NCBI GenBank assembly: GCA_029339505.1
Contig: JAQISU010000097.1
Span: 527,001 to 591,000, forward strand
Origin: Unio delphinus
Lineage: Eukaryota; Mollusca; Bivalvia; Unionida; Unionidae
Length of the DNA: 64,000 nt
Direction of reading: 5' to 3'
Shown: positions 32,825-45,569 of the stretch, piece by piece
Numbering within the stretch: position 1 is the stretch's first letter
How the letters are laid out: every line of letters starts with the position of its first letter
The notes under the pieces: generated by a model
What the model was told of the DNA's origin: nothing
The model's database searches: none
What the model saw: only the letters and a program-made list of their open reading frames with translations
Position numbers and translations under genes: made by a program

Positions 32825-33783
32825 GACCCCGTGGTGGTAATTGAGTATCCTCGGGTATCACTTGTAATTGTTGTCTAGTAAGTCCTCGTTGAGGGGCAGT
32901 TGAATCCATTTTATAGACTGGAGGTCTACCCGTAGATCGTGTTATACTAGATATCTTGTGTGCAGTAACACTCCAAATAGGATCAGTAGCCCTTTTTCTG
33001 CCACCCTCAAGCTCTCCTGGTTCGTATAAATACCTAACAGTGACATTGCTACCAAGAATTGGTTCTTTGAAATCTTTTTGTGGTTTTTCAGGTATTGACT
33101 TCTTTTTAATCGCATTGATAGGTTTCAAATTAATTGTTCTAATAATCTCATTATTCAGTGCGGTAATCACAGCTGGTAATCTTTTAACCCATTCACGGGA
33201 TCTTTTTTCTTGGATGAATTCTTTGCGTATTGATATCAAAATAACCGCTCAGCAATCGTCAGATTAAATCGTTCTACAATTGCCTGATCACGATGTACCT
33301 CAGTATGTCCTCGTCGTATTGTGACATTGTGATATTTCATTGTAGATAACACTGCACCCTGCAATTCCTTGCCAGGATCAATTTGTAATAGATTTGGCCA
33401 GTGCAGAGGACCCCTTCGATAAATCCTTTCAAATGCAGAAGCAACTTCAGTGGCCGATTTTGTTTTCAACGGTTCTGCTTCTTTGTATCGACTTGCAATA
33501 TCAATTATGGTTAGAGCGTATTTGTAACCGTTGTCATGTGGCAAAAATAATATATCAGCCTGATGAACTTCATTAGGAAAGGTCACATCAAAATGCGAGA
33601 AATTAATTTGTTTAGGCGGTGGTAGATAAATTTGCCATAGTGCCTGTTTAGATAACCAATGAGCCGCAGTGGGTTTTTTTTCACTTTTGCAGCGCTAGCG
33701 AGTTTATGGATTGCAGCGCTACCCCTCCAGTATCCTTTTGGAGAATAGTAAATAGATTCCATGTTGTTATTAATTACCAGCAC
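32817..33783 (-). pseudogene. RVE (retroviral-type) integrase, frameshifted
   Basis: Three frames make up one integrase. 33583-33783 gives the N-terminus (IYYSPKGYWRGSAAIHKLA), lost at an 8-base T run (33674-33681). 33236-33586 is the catalytic core: HQADILFLPHDNG with Asp11 of that frame, LLQIDPGKELQG with Asp70 and DQAIVERFNLT with Glu105, a DDE triad of the rve fold. After a break near 33236-33242, 32817-33239 provides the C-terminal domain (LGSNVTVRYLYEPGE and WSVTAHKISSI), an SH3/chromo-like DNA-binding pattern of Polinton integrases. Its last bases overlap the end of the polymerase gene by 8 bp in convergent orientation. It would have inserted the element and made the 6-bp duplication. 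All three catalytic residues survive. Confidence 0.88.
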
Positions 33784-34291
33784 CTAACATCAATTTACTT
33801 TTCATAGCCGATTTTATAAAAAATGAAGCCAATTTTTCCTTGAAGGATTTATCAGGAATGGCATTCAACGCATGAATTAATTTCAGATCTGCTAGATACC
33901 TGTGTTGCAGATTGCTGCTTTTATAAGCGACATCATGAAGGTGACAGGCCTTATCAATGGCGTTTATTGGTTCTTCACCGGGTCGGGGCTGATTTTTATT
34001 ATTGAGTCTGATATCAAGTCTTGTTCCCGGTCCACAATAACTATACCCTGGAAGGTGTTTTTCTCCTGGATACTTTGCCCATGGGGTTCCAGGGAGTTTA
34101 GTTAGCTTGGCTGCGATATCACCTCCTCGTTTTTTTTTAAAGGTTCCTTGGGTTTAGAAACAAATCTAAATTTCTTTGTACTACATTGTACGCATTTACC
34201 AGAAAGCGCTGATCGGTTATTTTTTGTTGTAATCGTCGTCAAGTCATCTGTGCCAGTACGTTTTTTTACACTTCACACAATATAGATCCAT
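33770..34291 (-). pseudogene. Zinc-ribbon plus phospholipase A2 (parvovirus VP1u-like) protein
   Basis: An ATG at 34289-34291 opens MDLYCVKCKK; the frame shifts at a 7-base T run (34261-34267). Beyond it a frame stays open for about 163 codons to TAA 33770-33772 and has no early Met. The first part is a zinc ribbon: CVKC, then KNNRSALSGKCVQCSTKKFR, matching DUF5679-type ribbons. The rest has a PG-rich basic linker, then SYCGPGTRLD (calcium-binding loop) and AIDKACHLHDVAYKSS with the His-Asp catalytic pair, the two signatures of secreted and parvoviral PLA2. Such a domain would breach endosomal membranes during entry. The stop overlaps the integrase frame by 14 bp; its start is 17 bp from the divergent ATPase. 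Only the frameshift disables it. Confidence 0.82.
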
Positions 34292-34308
34292 AATTTATAT
34301 ATAACAGC
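34292..34308. promoter_or_regulatory. 17-bp divergent intergenic region with TATA-like core
   Basis: The phospholipase gene (minus) and the ATPase (plus) are separated by AATTTATATATAACAGC. The near-palindromic TTATATATAA core would suit a bidirectional TATA box. Function is inferred from position. Confidence 0.4.
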
Positions 34309-34974
34309 ATGAATGTAATTGATTATTCAGCTACCCGACGACGGGAACCTATTAAACACCATGAAATGTTACCGAATTCAATTAGAATGATTATAATCGG
34401 ACCATCTGGAAGTGGAAAGACACACCTGCTACTTAATTTGATAACAAGATGGATGAAATGGGACAAATTGTATTTAATAGCCCCGAGTGTAGACGATCAG
34501 CGATGCTATGAAGTGCTCAAGGATTTTAACGAGAAAGCAAAAGAATTTGAAATCGACGATGATTTTATTGAATTTATTACTGATATTGATGAAGCCCCTT
34601 CCGTGGAAGACATCGATGGAAGTATTAACAATTTAGTCGTATACGATGATATCATGTTAGATAATCAAAAGAATCCTGCTAGGATTTTTTCCCGACGCAG
34701 ACATAAAAACACGGACGTGATATATGTCACTCAACGGTACACACAAATACCAAAAGTGATTCGCGATAATTGCAATGTGTTGTGTGTATTTAACGGAGTT
34801 GATACTCATACACTACGAAATATTTGGCAAACTTGATGCTGCGGTGATATGAATCATAATCAATTTCGAAATTTCTTTAGTCATGCTCAGTTAAAACCAC
34901 ACGGATTTGTGACACTAAATTTAGCAGACCCGAGGACACGATATCGTATCGGACTTGATAAAATATTCGGTTGA
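34309..34974 (+). pseudogene. A32/FtsK-HerA-type packaging ATPase, in-frame TGA
   Basis: From the ATG, residues 31-38 are GPSGSGKT (Walker A), residues about 108-116 are NNLVVYDDIM (Walker B with Asp113-Asp114), and DVIYVTQRYTQIPKVIRDN (about 136-154) carries the conserved Gln downstream. The frame meets TGA at 34834-34836 (codon 176) and then continues in the same frame as CCGDMNHNQFRNFF and FVTLNLADPRTRYR to TGA 34972-34974. Total length without the internal stop is about 221 codons, normal for Polinton ATPases. The last 42 bp lie inside the right TIR. It would pump DNA into capsids. The stop could be a nonsense change or, less likely, readthrough. Confidence 0.87.
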
Positions 34975-35220
34975 AGAGTTTTTAACCATTTTGAAACCGC
35001 CAGCATGATCATGTTTTCAGACAAAAATGACTAAGTCTCCATTTGGCAAATGGAGGCTTTCTTTTTTTTGATTTCATTGATTTTTTTGGACTGATTTCAT
35101 TGATTTTTTGACTGATTTCATTATTATTTTTTGCCTGTTTGATTGATTTGATCGGGTTTTAAGCCCTAATTCATTGAAAACTTGTTTAAAAACGTTGTCC
35201 GGCTCACTACCTCTGCTGCT
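34933..35220 (-). repeat. Right terminal inverted repeat
   Basis: It is the reverse complement of the left arm at about 97% identity, ending ACCTCTGCTGCT at 35220. It contains the palindrome CTCCATTTGGCAAATGGAG at about 35038-35056. Its inner end overlaps the 3' end of the ATPase gene, while the left arm's inner end is non-coding. Confidence 0.95.
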
Positions 35221-35226
35221 CCTCCA
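35220..35226. repeat. Right target-site duplication of the Polinton
   Basis: TCCTCCA repeats the sequence at 20223-20229. Host DNA resumes with AATGCTGAATTCAGC. Confidence 0.85.
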
Positions 35227-36304
35227 AATGCTGAATTCAGCTTGGTCTAAATTTGAATGGATAGCTTTTTGGACGACAACTATGCTATATTCTTAGAATT
35301 GTGTGGAGTAAAACAACAAAAACGTTATAAGGATATCAACGTGGTAGTAATGCTCGTATATATAGCAATATGGCCAGCTTGGGAATTGAGGGGGGATTTT
35401 ATGTCCTCAATTGCCACTCGTAATATGAATTGCTCGAAATGATGGCCTAATGACATTTGAAATGCATCCCCATGCATGCATTTGTTTAATATGTTTCAGC
35501 TTAAGATATCGTTGCGTAGATTCCAACATTAGAATATTGTAATTAATTTACATTCAGTTCACCGATGGTAGATTCATATTTCAGTCCAGCTTATTGAGCA
35601 CGCGCTGCATTTGCATATTAAGATAGGCAACTAATCAGATTCTTGCTGGCATGCCTAAATCCAAAACCTTATTTAGATCCCAACAAAAACCGATTTAGTA
35701 TGAATATGAATGAATGTTATTAACAAATTTCAGAGAAAATGCCATCAAATCAGTGAATTGAAATTTTAGAAACTAGGGTAATCCTATGTACGCTGACTTC
35801 AAACGTAAATCGTGGACATTATGGCTCAAATAAATCATTACGAGTGAGTGTATTCGTAACGCGTGAACGACTGCTCTACAGCACAAACGTAATCTTAAGA
35901 TCACGTGATGTTTTCGCTACCATTAAAACTGATGTGTGGCGTAATTTGATCAAAATAGTTGTTGATTTGACCTTGGCAATTAGCCTTCATTTATGAATGA
36001 AATTATACACGTATTGTACATTTACTTTACAATAACACAAACCAGCCAATGAAGAACTAAAATATAAATATCAGAGGCCCACATGACTTAAATAAAACTA
36101 TATTATATATTGATATATAATACAGGTACCCGTAACACCATGTCTTGTCGCTCTTCTGACCACTTTTACACAAAGCGTCTTCCAATCACATACACGGTAG
36201 ATGCAGGTCGAAAAGGTCAAGAAACCAGGAAGCAATTACACTTAAATAGATCACCGAATGAAGTCGGTTTTTGTAAAATTAATAAAAGTTATAAACGCGC
36301 GCAA
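35227..36304. other. Unrecognised flanking sequence
   Basis: There is no supported gene. Small open frames near 35257 and 36110 have no motifs. Confidence 0.45.
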
Positions 36305-36387
36305 GTATGTATGTATGTATGTATGTATGTATGTATGTATGTATGTATGTATGTATGTATGTATGTATGTATGTATGTATGTATGTA
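36305..36387. repeat. (GTAT)n microsatellite
   Basis: About 20 perfect GTAT units. Reading frames across it (Tyr-Val-Cys-Met) are artefacts. Confidence 0.97.
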
Positions 36388-36942
36388 TAAGAAGGTTTGA
36401 TATATACCGACTTATTACAGCATCAAATTACTACGTCTTTTTGGAAATATTTTTTTAAGTTCAACATTTTCGACACCAAGATTGAATGGGTTGGGTTAAT
36501 ATAAAGCTTTCAATCTGATTAAAATCATGTATCCACTGTCATACGTGAAGATCTGACGACGACCGCTTAAGGGTCATGTTTTGGTGTCCTTTCAATTAGC
36601 CAATGGAAATGCAGCTTTAAAATCTTTGGATGTGAATCAAATAGTTCTGTACACATTTATTCTTCATCCGCACTGTTCAGTCTCCAAATACGAAGATATA
36701 AGACTTCATCTGATTGGTTATAAAATTAACGTTCATGGTAACATGGGTAACATAGGTTACCAGAACACGAACCCTTAGCGATCACTGTCAGATGTTCATT
36801 AAAAACAATGGAGATTTGATTTTAATTATGTTGCAAAGCAGTGAACATCACGCTGGTTCACCTAAGTCCTCTCACACCAGCTACATTGATTTATATTTTT
36901 GTTTGCATTATTCTTTTCGTATATAAGCCTGATTAATCTTGC

Positions 36943-37011
<69 letters not shown>

Positions 37012-37286
37012 AATTTGTAGTATTCGGCAATTTTCATAGAAGAAGTGTCCTGATTTTTTGCTTTCCAATACATGGATTCAATGAGTGATTCAAGGTTGTA
37101 GTAATTATGAAGAATTATTTAACTGCCAGAGAAATGTAACGAAATTTGTCAGGATTTAACCTCGAAGCTTCAGAGTTGAAGATGGTTTTCATGTTCAAAA
37201 TGTAGTATAAAATTTGTCTCTTTAAAATATGCTTGTACGCTCACGTTTGGGGAAACGAAATGTTTGTGAGAGTCTTAATTAAAAAT
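36388..37286. other. Unrecognised sequence with an (AT)n run
   Basis: An (AT)n run occupies about 36943-37008. Otherwise I see no gene or structured repeat. Confidence 0.5.
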
Positions 37287-38398
37287 AATCACTCTAAACT
37301 AGTAGTAGACAAACAAGTCTTTAAACTAGTGGTAGACAAACAAGTCTTTCAACTAGTAGTAGACAAACAAGTCTTTAAACTAGTGGTAGACAAACAAGTC
37401 TTTAACTAGTGGTAGACAAACAAGTCTTTAAACTAGTGGTAGACAAACAAGTCTTTAAACTAGTGGTAGACAAAAAAGTCTTTAAACTAATAGTAGACAT
37501 ACAAGTCTTTAAACTAGTAGTAGACAAAAAAGTCTTTAAACTAGTAGTAGACAAACAAGTCTTTAAACTAGTAGTAGACAAACAAGTCTTTAAACTAGTA
37601 GTAGACAAACAAGTCTCTAAACTAGTAGTAGACAAACAAGTCTCTAAACTAGTGGTAGACAAACAAGTCTTTGAACTAGTGGTAGACAAACAAGTCTTTA
37701 AACTAGTAGTAGACAAACAAGTCTTTAAACTAGTGGTAGACAAAAAAGTCTTTAAACTAGTAGTAGGAAAACAAGTCTTTAAACTAGTAGTAGGCAAACA
37801 AGTCATTAAACTAGTGGTAGACAAACAAGTCTTTAAACTAGTGGTAGACAAACAAGTCTTTAAACTAGTAGTAGACAAACAAGTTTTTAAACTAGTAGTA
37901 GGCAAACCAGTCTTTAAACTAGTAGTAGGCAAACAAGTCTTTAAACTAGTGGTAGACAAAAAAGTCTTTAAACTAGTGGTAGACAAAAAAGTCTTTAAAC
38001 TAGTAGTAGACAAACAAGTCTTTAAACTAATAGTAGACAAACAAGTCTTTAAACTAGTAGTAGACAAACAAGTCTTTAAACTAGTAGTAGGCAAACAAGT
38101 CTTTAAACTAGTGGTAGACAAAAAAGTCTTTAAACTAGTGGCAGACAAAAAAGTCTTTAAACTAGTAGTAGACAAACAAGTCTTTAAACTAGTGGTAGAC
38201 AAACAAGTCTTTAAACTAGTAGTAGACAAACAAGTCTTTAAACTAGTAGTAGACAAAAAAGTCTTTAAACTAGTAGTAGACAAACAAGTCTTTAAACTAG
38301 TAGTAGACAAACAAGTCTTTAACTAGTGGTAGACAAACAAGTCTTTAAACTAGTAGTAGACAAATAAATCTTTAAACTAGTAGTAGACAAACAAATCT
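37287..38398. repeat. 27-bp tandem repeat, about 41 copies
   Basis: The unit is AACTAGTAGTAGACAAACAA plus GTCTTTA, 27 bp, with ACTAGT as an internal palindrome. Occasional 26-bp units occur near both ends (37400, 38321). Since 27 is divisible by three and neither strand of the unit has a stop, over 300 codons stay open on both strands (VVDKQVFKL repeats on plus, STTSLKTCL on minus). There is no start context, composition or neighbour that favours coding. Confidence 0.95.
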
Positions 38399-38994
38399 TA
38401 ACAATCGTTCTATCTTATGAATACAAGTAATAATAGTTGTTGTCTTATTAGGTCTATTCATTTGATCACGTGTTTAACGATTATATATTACTTTAAAAAT
38501 TAAAACTTATATTTTTAGATTTGACAAAACACATCTTCGACAATTATATACGATAGTCTTGAAACTGAAAGGCGATAAATAGCAGAAACGAGTTTTACAA
38601 AATACAAATAGCAAATTGGAGCACTGGTTTAAAAGCCTTTAAATGCTAAATTATGAAAAAATATTGTAGTGTAAGGTTTCTTTTTTAATCGATCTTTCGC
38701 AGTTTAATTTTTAAAAAATATCATTTGTCACCTTTTTGTCAACGGGTATACTTTGATATAGGCATATAAAGAAAGGAACAAATATAAAATTATTTAAACC
38801 GGCTTTATCTTTCCTTGTTAAAAGTGACTGCATGTATTTTTAGCGCTCGGCAAGGGTTATAAGTTCTGTTGTAAAATACAAATAGTTGAGACGTTACGCA
38901 AGGCATGACTGATTTAGAATTATCGCATCAGTCATCAGCATTTATGCTCTAAGACTTCCAAAACAACCACCACCGTCACTAATAATAATATAAA

Positions 38995-39025
<31 letters not shown>

Positions 39026-39140
39026 AAGCATAAGAATTATTATTTATATTATTAATATTGTCATTATTATTATTATTATTAGTAGTAGTAGTAGTAGTAC
39101 GGGGATTGGATGGTGCATGAAGAAAATAATTTGAAGCTGA
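38399..39140. other. AT-rich sequence with trinucleotide runs
   Basis: (AAG)n lies at about 39000-39028 and (ATT)n/(AGT)n at about 39060-39098. No gene was recognised. Confidence 0.6.
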
Positions 39141-39409
39141 GTATTCATGCTAACTTTGATTGCACCTGATCATCATCATCAGCTGCAGCAGCAGCAGCAA
39201 CTGCAGCAGTATCTTGACCTAGTGTGGTCATCAAGGCACTGTGCTGCTGAACATCTGACCGGTTCCCTCCACTTGTCTCTATCATGTGCGAATGCCTGTC
39301 TCCATAAAACTTGTTCTGGTCCATTCTGTTATATTTCAGTCCACTTTTTCTGTCTCCCTCTACTTTTGCCACCCTGGACGCTACCCTGTAGTACTGTTGT
39401 GGATAGACT

Positions 39410-41480
<2,071 letters not shown>

Positions 41481-41652
41481 CCAAAAATACTTATTTATTT
41501 CTTGTTATGGCCCCGTGTTTGTCATGCATTGTATATTATCAATTTCTATTTTTTTTTAATTTCTTCTCAAACAGTTTCAGGGAAAATCAGCAGAGATTAT
41601 CCTGTTATATAGTCTTTAATTTGGTACAAATTATCTCGCTCCACGTTCATAA

Positions 41653-41814
41653 ATGGCTGCCGATACTAAAATTAGAAAAAAGATGAAAGACTTCTTCAGA
41701 ACCAGTGAACAGAACTTTGCCAAATTTTACAAAACGAATCCTGTAACAATAAATGACACACATCAAACGGATTCTCCATCAATGATGCCCACTACGACTA
41801 AGAATTTTTTTTAA
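41653..41814 (+). CDS. Possible small coding exon or relic (54 codons)
   Basis: ATG opens MAADTKIRKKMKDFFRTSEQ, continuing hydrophilic and Thr-rich to TAA after a T run. The composition looks protein-like (start MAADTK, amphipathic helix), and it lies just upstream of the leftward LINE relic on the opposite strand. No family was recognised. It could equally be chance. Confidence 0.2.
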   Translation: MAADTKIRKKMKDFFRTSEQNFAKFYKTNPVTINDTHQTDSPSMMPTTTKNFF

Positions 41815-44800
41815 AAACAAACTTAACACAAAGTACACTCAACCGGAATCGACAAAAAACTTTTTTTTAAATATCATTGCATAAAGACCTTTTAATATTT
41901 GACATTGGATGTTGATCTGATATTAAAAATGGAATTTTAAAAAAAAAAAAAAAACAAAGAGAAAGAAAAAGCTTTACACATCTGTATTCGTATCCTATTC
42001 GATAAGCAGCATTTAAAGACAACGTTTACAAAGAAAGCATCCAACTAACCCAGATATTGTATAACTGCTCTTGCCCATGGCTATCAAGTAGATGGTACAA
42101 AGTATTACGTCTAAAGTTAGAAGAATAACATCCAAAATAGATGATGATTTTCTCCGTTTCTGAAACAGATTATGCTTATTATGATAATGATGACAAGAAT
42201 GAAGATATAATAAATGCTGCCCTACACGTTTCAGAGATATATTTGATGGATTCAAAGTTTTACCAGTATCTACTCATTCTCATAGTCAAACTGCTCTATT
42301 AGTATAATTACTGTTATGTTTGAAGTCTACTTCAACTTTCTCCCTTGTCTTCTGTAATTCTTGAGCAATTTTTCTCAGTTCACGAATGCGATTCAACGAC
42401 ATATTTTTTCCCATCAATTGTCATCAATATTAGTAAGTTTTAATCTCCAGTCCTGTCTTCTTCTGTGCATTCCACATTCACGTTCAAGACATGTAAGTGT
42501 TTAGTTATGTAACACATTGTATTTGGGTCTTTGGTTGTGCCACAGAAGACATGTAAGTCTTTGGTTGTGTAACAGAAGACATGTCACAGAATACATTTAT
42601 ATCTTTGGTTGTGTCACAAAAGACCCCGAGACCGATCACTAATTAAGCACACTAAGCAACTACTTATGGCACCAGACCATCAGGATCACCCGAAAAAATT
42701 CAAATTAATTGTTTATAAAATTTAATAAATTATATATTTATTCTATCTGAATGTACGAGTATTATGATTTGAAATGATGGCAATACTGTTATTCTCTTTT
42801 TAACTTTTATTTATGATTTTGTAAAGTGGAAAGGCACCATAATATTTTCAGTACTTATTGTACTGGAAGGCTTTAAAACAGAACTGTCTTTCCTTCATTA
42901 AACTTCCGTTACGTACCATCAGCATTTCACGCCATAAAACAATAATTCTCTACCAACTAATAGATGGAACTATTTTTACTAAGCCACCGTAAGCTGGTCA
43001 AATTATGGTTTTAAGCCTTATTTCGTAACTTTGCATCACATTTATCACCAAGGCAATAATAAACGGTGTCTGCCGAGAACAGAACCGTCCCTTCACGTTT
43101 ATTCGATTATATTATTTACCAGTCTCCAAACATAAATATTGTACCTCCAGCCACACAAACAATTTACACAACTAAATTTTAATAGGGAATATTGTACTCC
43201 GAAAATACTCATGAGGCTCTGACCTGAATTAACAAAACGTAAAGCATAAGAGAAATTCACTAACACTTCACTGCGTGACGTTTGCTCCAAGGAGCTCGCT
43301 AATTATTTCGGTCTGAGGAATATTTCCCCAAGACTAATTTCCCATAAACAAACAATCACAAACATCTAATAAATCCTTACAACGGAACGCTATAAACAAA
43401 TTGCGCATGCTCCAAATGTATTACAATACAATGGAAAATCAACATCTGTTTTGTAATCTGGAAAGAACTTAATGCCAGAATGACTTATACGGAGAAACAA
43501 ATTGAAATTATGTTCATTGGCTTCTGAGAAATGTTCCTTAATGATGTTGATGTTTATTTGTAACGGATGCCATATCTGATTGTAGGTCGTATTATCTGAT
43601 TTTATTTGATGGTGGGTAGGCATCATTTGCAAGAATATATAAAGGACATTATTCAAAAACGCTACATTCGGTTTTTAAGAAGAACGCAGCTAAAAGAAGA
43701 AAGAAAAAAAACATTTATCGGGAAGCTTACAGTAGCATTTGATCAAGTTCCGTTGAATCACACGTTAAAATAAAGCGTTTAGATTTTTCTTGTATTTTTA
43801 CTAACGACGCAGTGTGTGCAATCTTGAATTTCTTGTATGACAGAATGCAGTTTTATATTTGATTTTATAAAATAACAAAATGTTACTTACAGTTTGTTGG
43901 TTTCTTCTACTAGAGTCGGCCATATTTACCCTGTTTGTCATTGTTTGTATGCAGCTAAAAGGCGGTTATGGCAATGTTTTGTATCAAATTGCATATGATG
44001 TTTAGCGGTATTTGATACGACGTCTTTAAAAATATTCGAATTTGAGGTCTTGATTTTAGTCTACTTATAGTAACCGCGGCTATATTAGATTGCAGGTCGG
44101 TTATATTTTGATTTCCTTTTTGTCTGAAAGCGCTCTATCAAAGGTTGTTAAAATTAGTACAGTTGTTTTTGAAAAGTTTAAAAGAATAATTGTGCAACAT
44201 GGTACTGCTGACTCAAAATAGTAACAATAATGTAGCGAATTTTACAATTCAAGTAACGCTCATGGAAAAATTTCGCCATATCAAGGCATGCTTATAAAGT
44301 CTTATTTTTCCAGAATACAAGACAAAATCGCTCAAATCTAAATGTGGAACAATTTATTTAACACAAATTTGCATTTTTGATGTTCGGTTTTAGATTGAAA
44401 CTCCAGGAGGCTTGTAACCAAAAAATAGTATTTGTCCTTTTTTTGTGTAAATATTATACTGATTGAATAGAGATTTCTTACATTTTATGTCAGGGTACTC
44501 GCATGAAAGCATATTGCTTATCGAATCGGATAAACTGATGAACTCCCAGAACTGTTGACATTATAAAGGCAATCAATTTCCTTTGCAAAATCTGTCTGCA
44601 GCAGAATTGTAACTAGCTTTCTCTTTCTTTCTGGTACAATACTCAACATGAAGGAATTCCAAACTATAACCGTTAGCAATGACGATATATGTCTTGATAA
44701 TATGCTCATATGCTCAACAGGGAAATTAAATTATAATTCAAATGTAAAGTAAATTGTTACAGCAATTTGCAACTGATTCGATCCTGAATCGTCATAAATA

Positions 44801-45560
44801 GAAACATTTCACTTTTAAAGCTAAAGCCAAAAAGACATTTCAGTCTTCATTTGCTTTCTTGTAAACTGAAAGTGGTTTTTATTTAATTATGCGTGTGGAC
44901 ATGAATACTTTAACTTCACAGACATTGCGAGTTTCAATCTCTGTGAAATATAATCGAAACATTCAGCGTATCGATTTTAAAAAAATTGACTAAATATAGT
45001 GTATGTTTGAATTAATGAATTTAAAGTAAACTTGAGTTTTAGCATTTCATAAATGTCTATGTTTTCCATATTCAGTTGCTAAGAGCTAGTTTAAAAAAGT
45101 TAAGGCCACCATATTATCGTATCTACATCGCAAATTATGTCTGCTGTATGAAAATGAATGCTCTTTAAAATATGTTTTGTCTTCCTTCTAAATTGGTATG
45201 ATCTGGCTAAACACTGCGTAAAATCTTAGTAGAAATTCTTGTAAAAGGTCCCGAAAAGGATTCTCATGGCCTTTTTTGAGAATTTTGGGGGAACAAATTC
45301 AACATACCACACACTGCATATTCTAACCGTCACAAACCTATCAAATTAACAGTTATGACGAGACATGTTGCCAAGAATGAACACAGGTTATACTTGTTGA
45401 ACAATACTAATGTTGAGATTTGTTAAGGAGAAAAGAAAACATGTTCGTATCCATGATTTTCGGAAAGCATGCTGTCATGTATACATTTATCTCTGTTGGG
45501 TAATATAAAACAGTCAAGAAATAATCCTTGATTGTAATTTGTCATTGCCATAAATATGAT
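41815..45560. other. Mostly unrecognised AT-rich sequence
   Basis: A decayed repeat of about 32 bp built on CTTTGGTTGTGTCACAGAAGAC lies at about 42520-42625. No gene, RNA or mobile-element signature was recognised elsewhere in this stretch. Confidence 0.5.
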
Positions 45561-45569
45561 TTCGCGATT

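Larger units (their letters stand above)
20229..35220. mobile_element. Polinton/Maverick (polinton-like virus), about 15.0 kb, decayed
   Basis: The element is bounded by inverted repeats of about 289 bp that begin AGCAGCAGAGG, carrying the AG...CT ends typical of Polintons, and by a 6-bp target duplication. It encodes the Polinton hallmark set: DNA polymerase B, RVE integrase, adenain-type protease, A32/FtsK-type ATPase, double-jelly-roll major capsid protein and penton-like minor capsid protein. Gene order is a leftward virion block (20.5-28.9 kb), rightward polymerase (28.9-32.8 kb), leftward integrase and phospholipase gene (32.8-34.3 kb) and rightward ATPase (34.3-35.0 kb). The arms differ at about nine positions plus one indel, roughly 97% identity. 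Numerous frameshifts and stops suggest it is inactive, though many lie in homopolymers and could be assembly errors. Confidence 0.95.

Noticed and set aside
33902..34105. Plus-strand 67-codon frame
   Set aside because: Antisense to the zinc-ribbon/PLA2 gene, whose motifs are clear.
29531..34836. TGA readthrough or recoding in the Polinton
   Set aside because: Only two clear in-frame TGA breaks (29531, 34834) against one TAA and many frameshifts; ordinary decay is simpler.
37402..38326. 300-codon frames on both strands
   Set aside because: A 27-bp tandem repeat without stops opens both strands. No start context or domain supports coding; kept only as a repeat.
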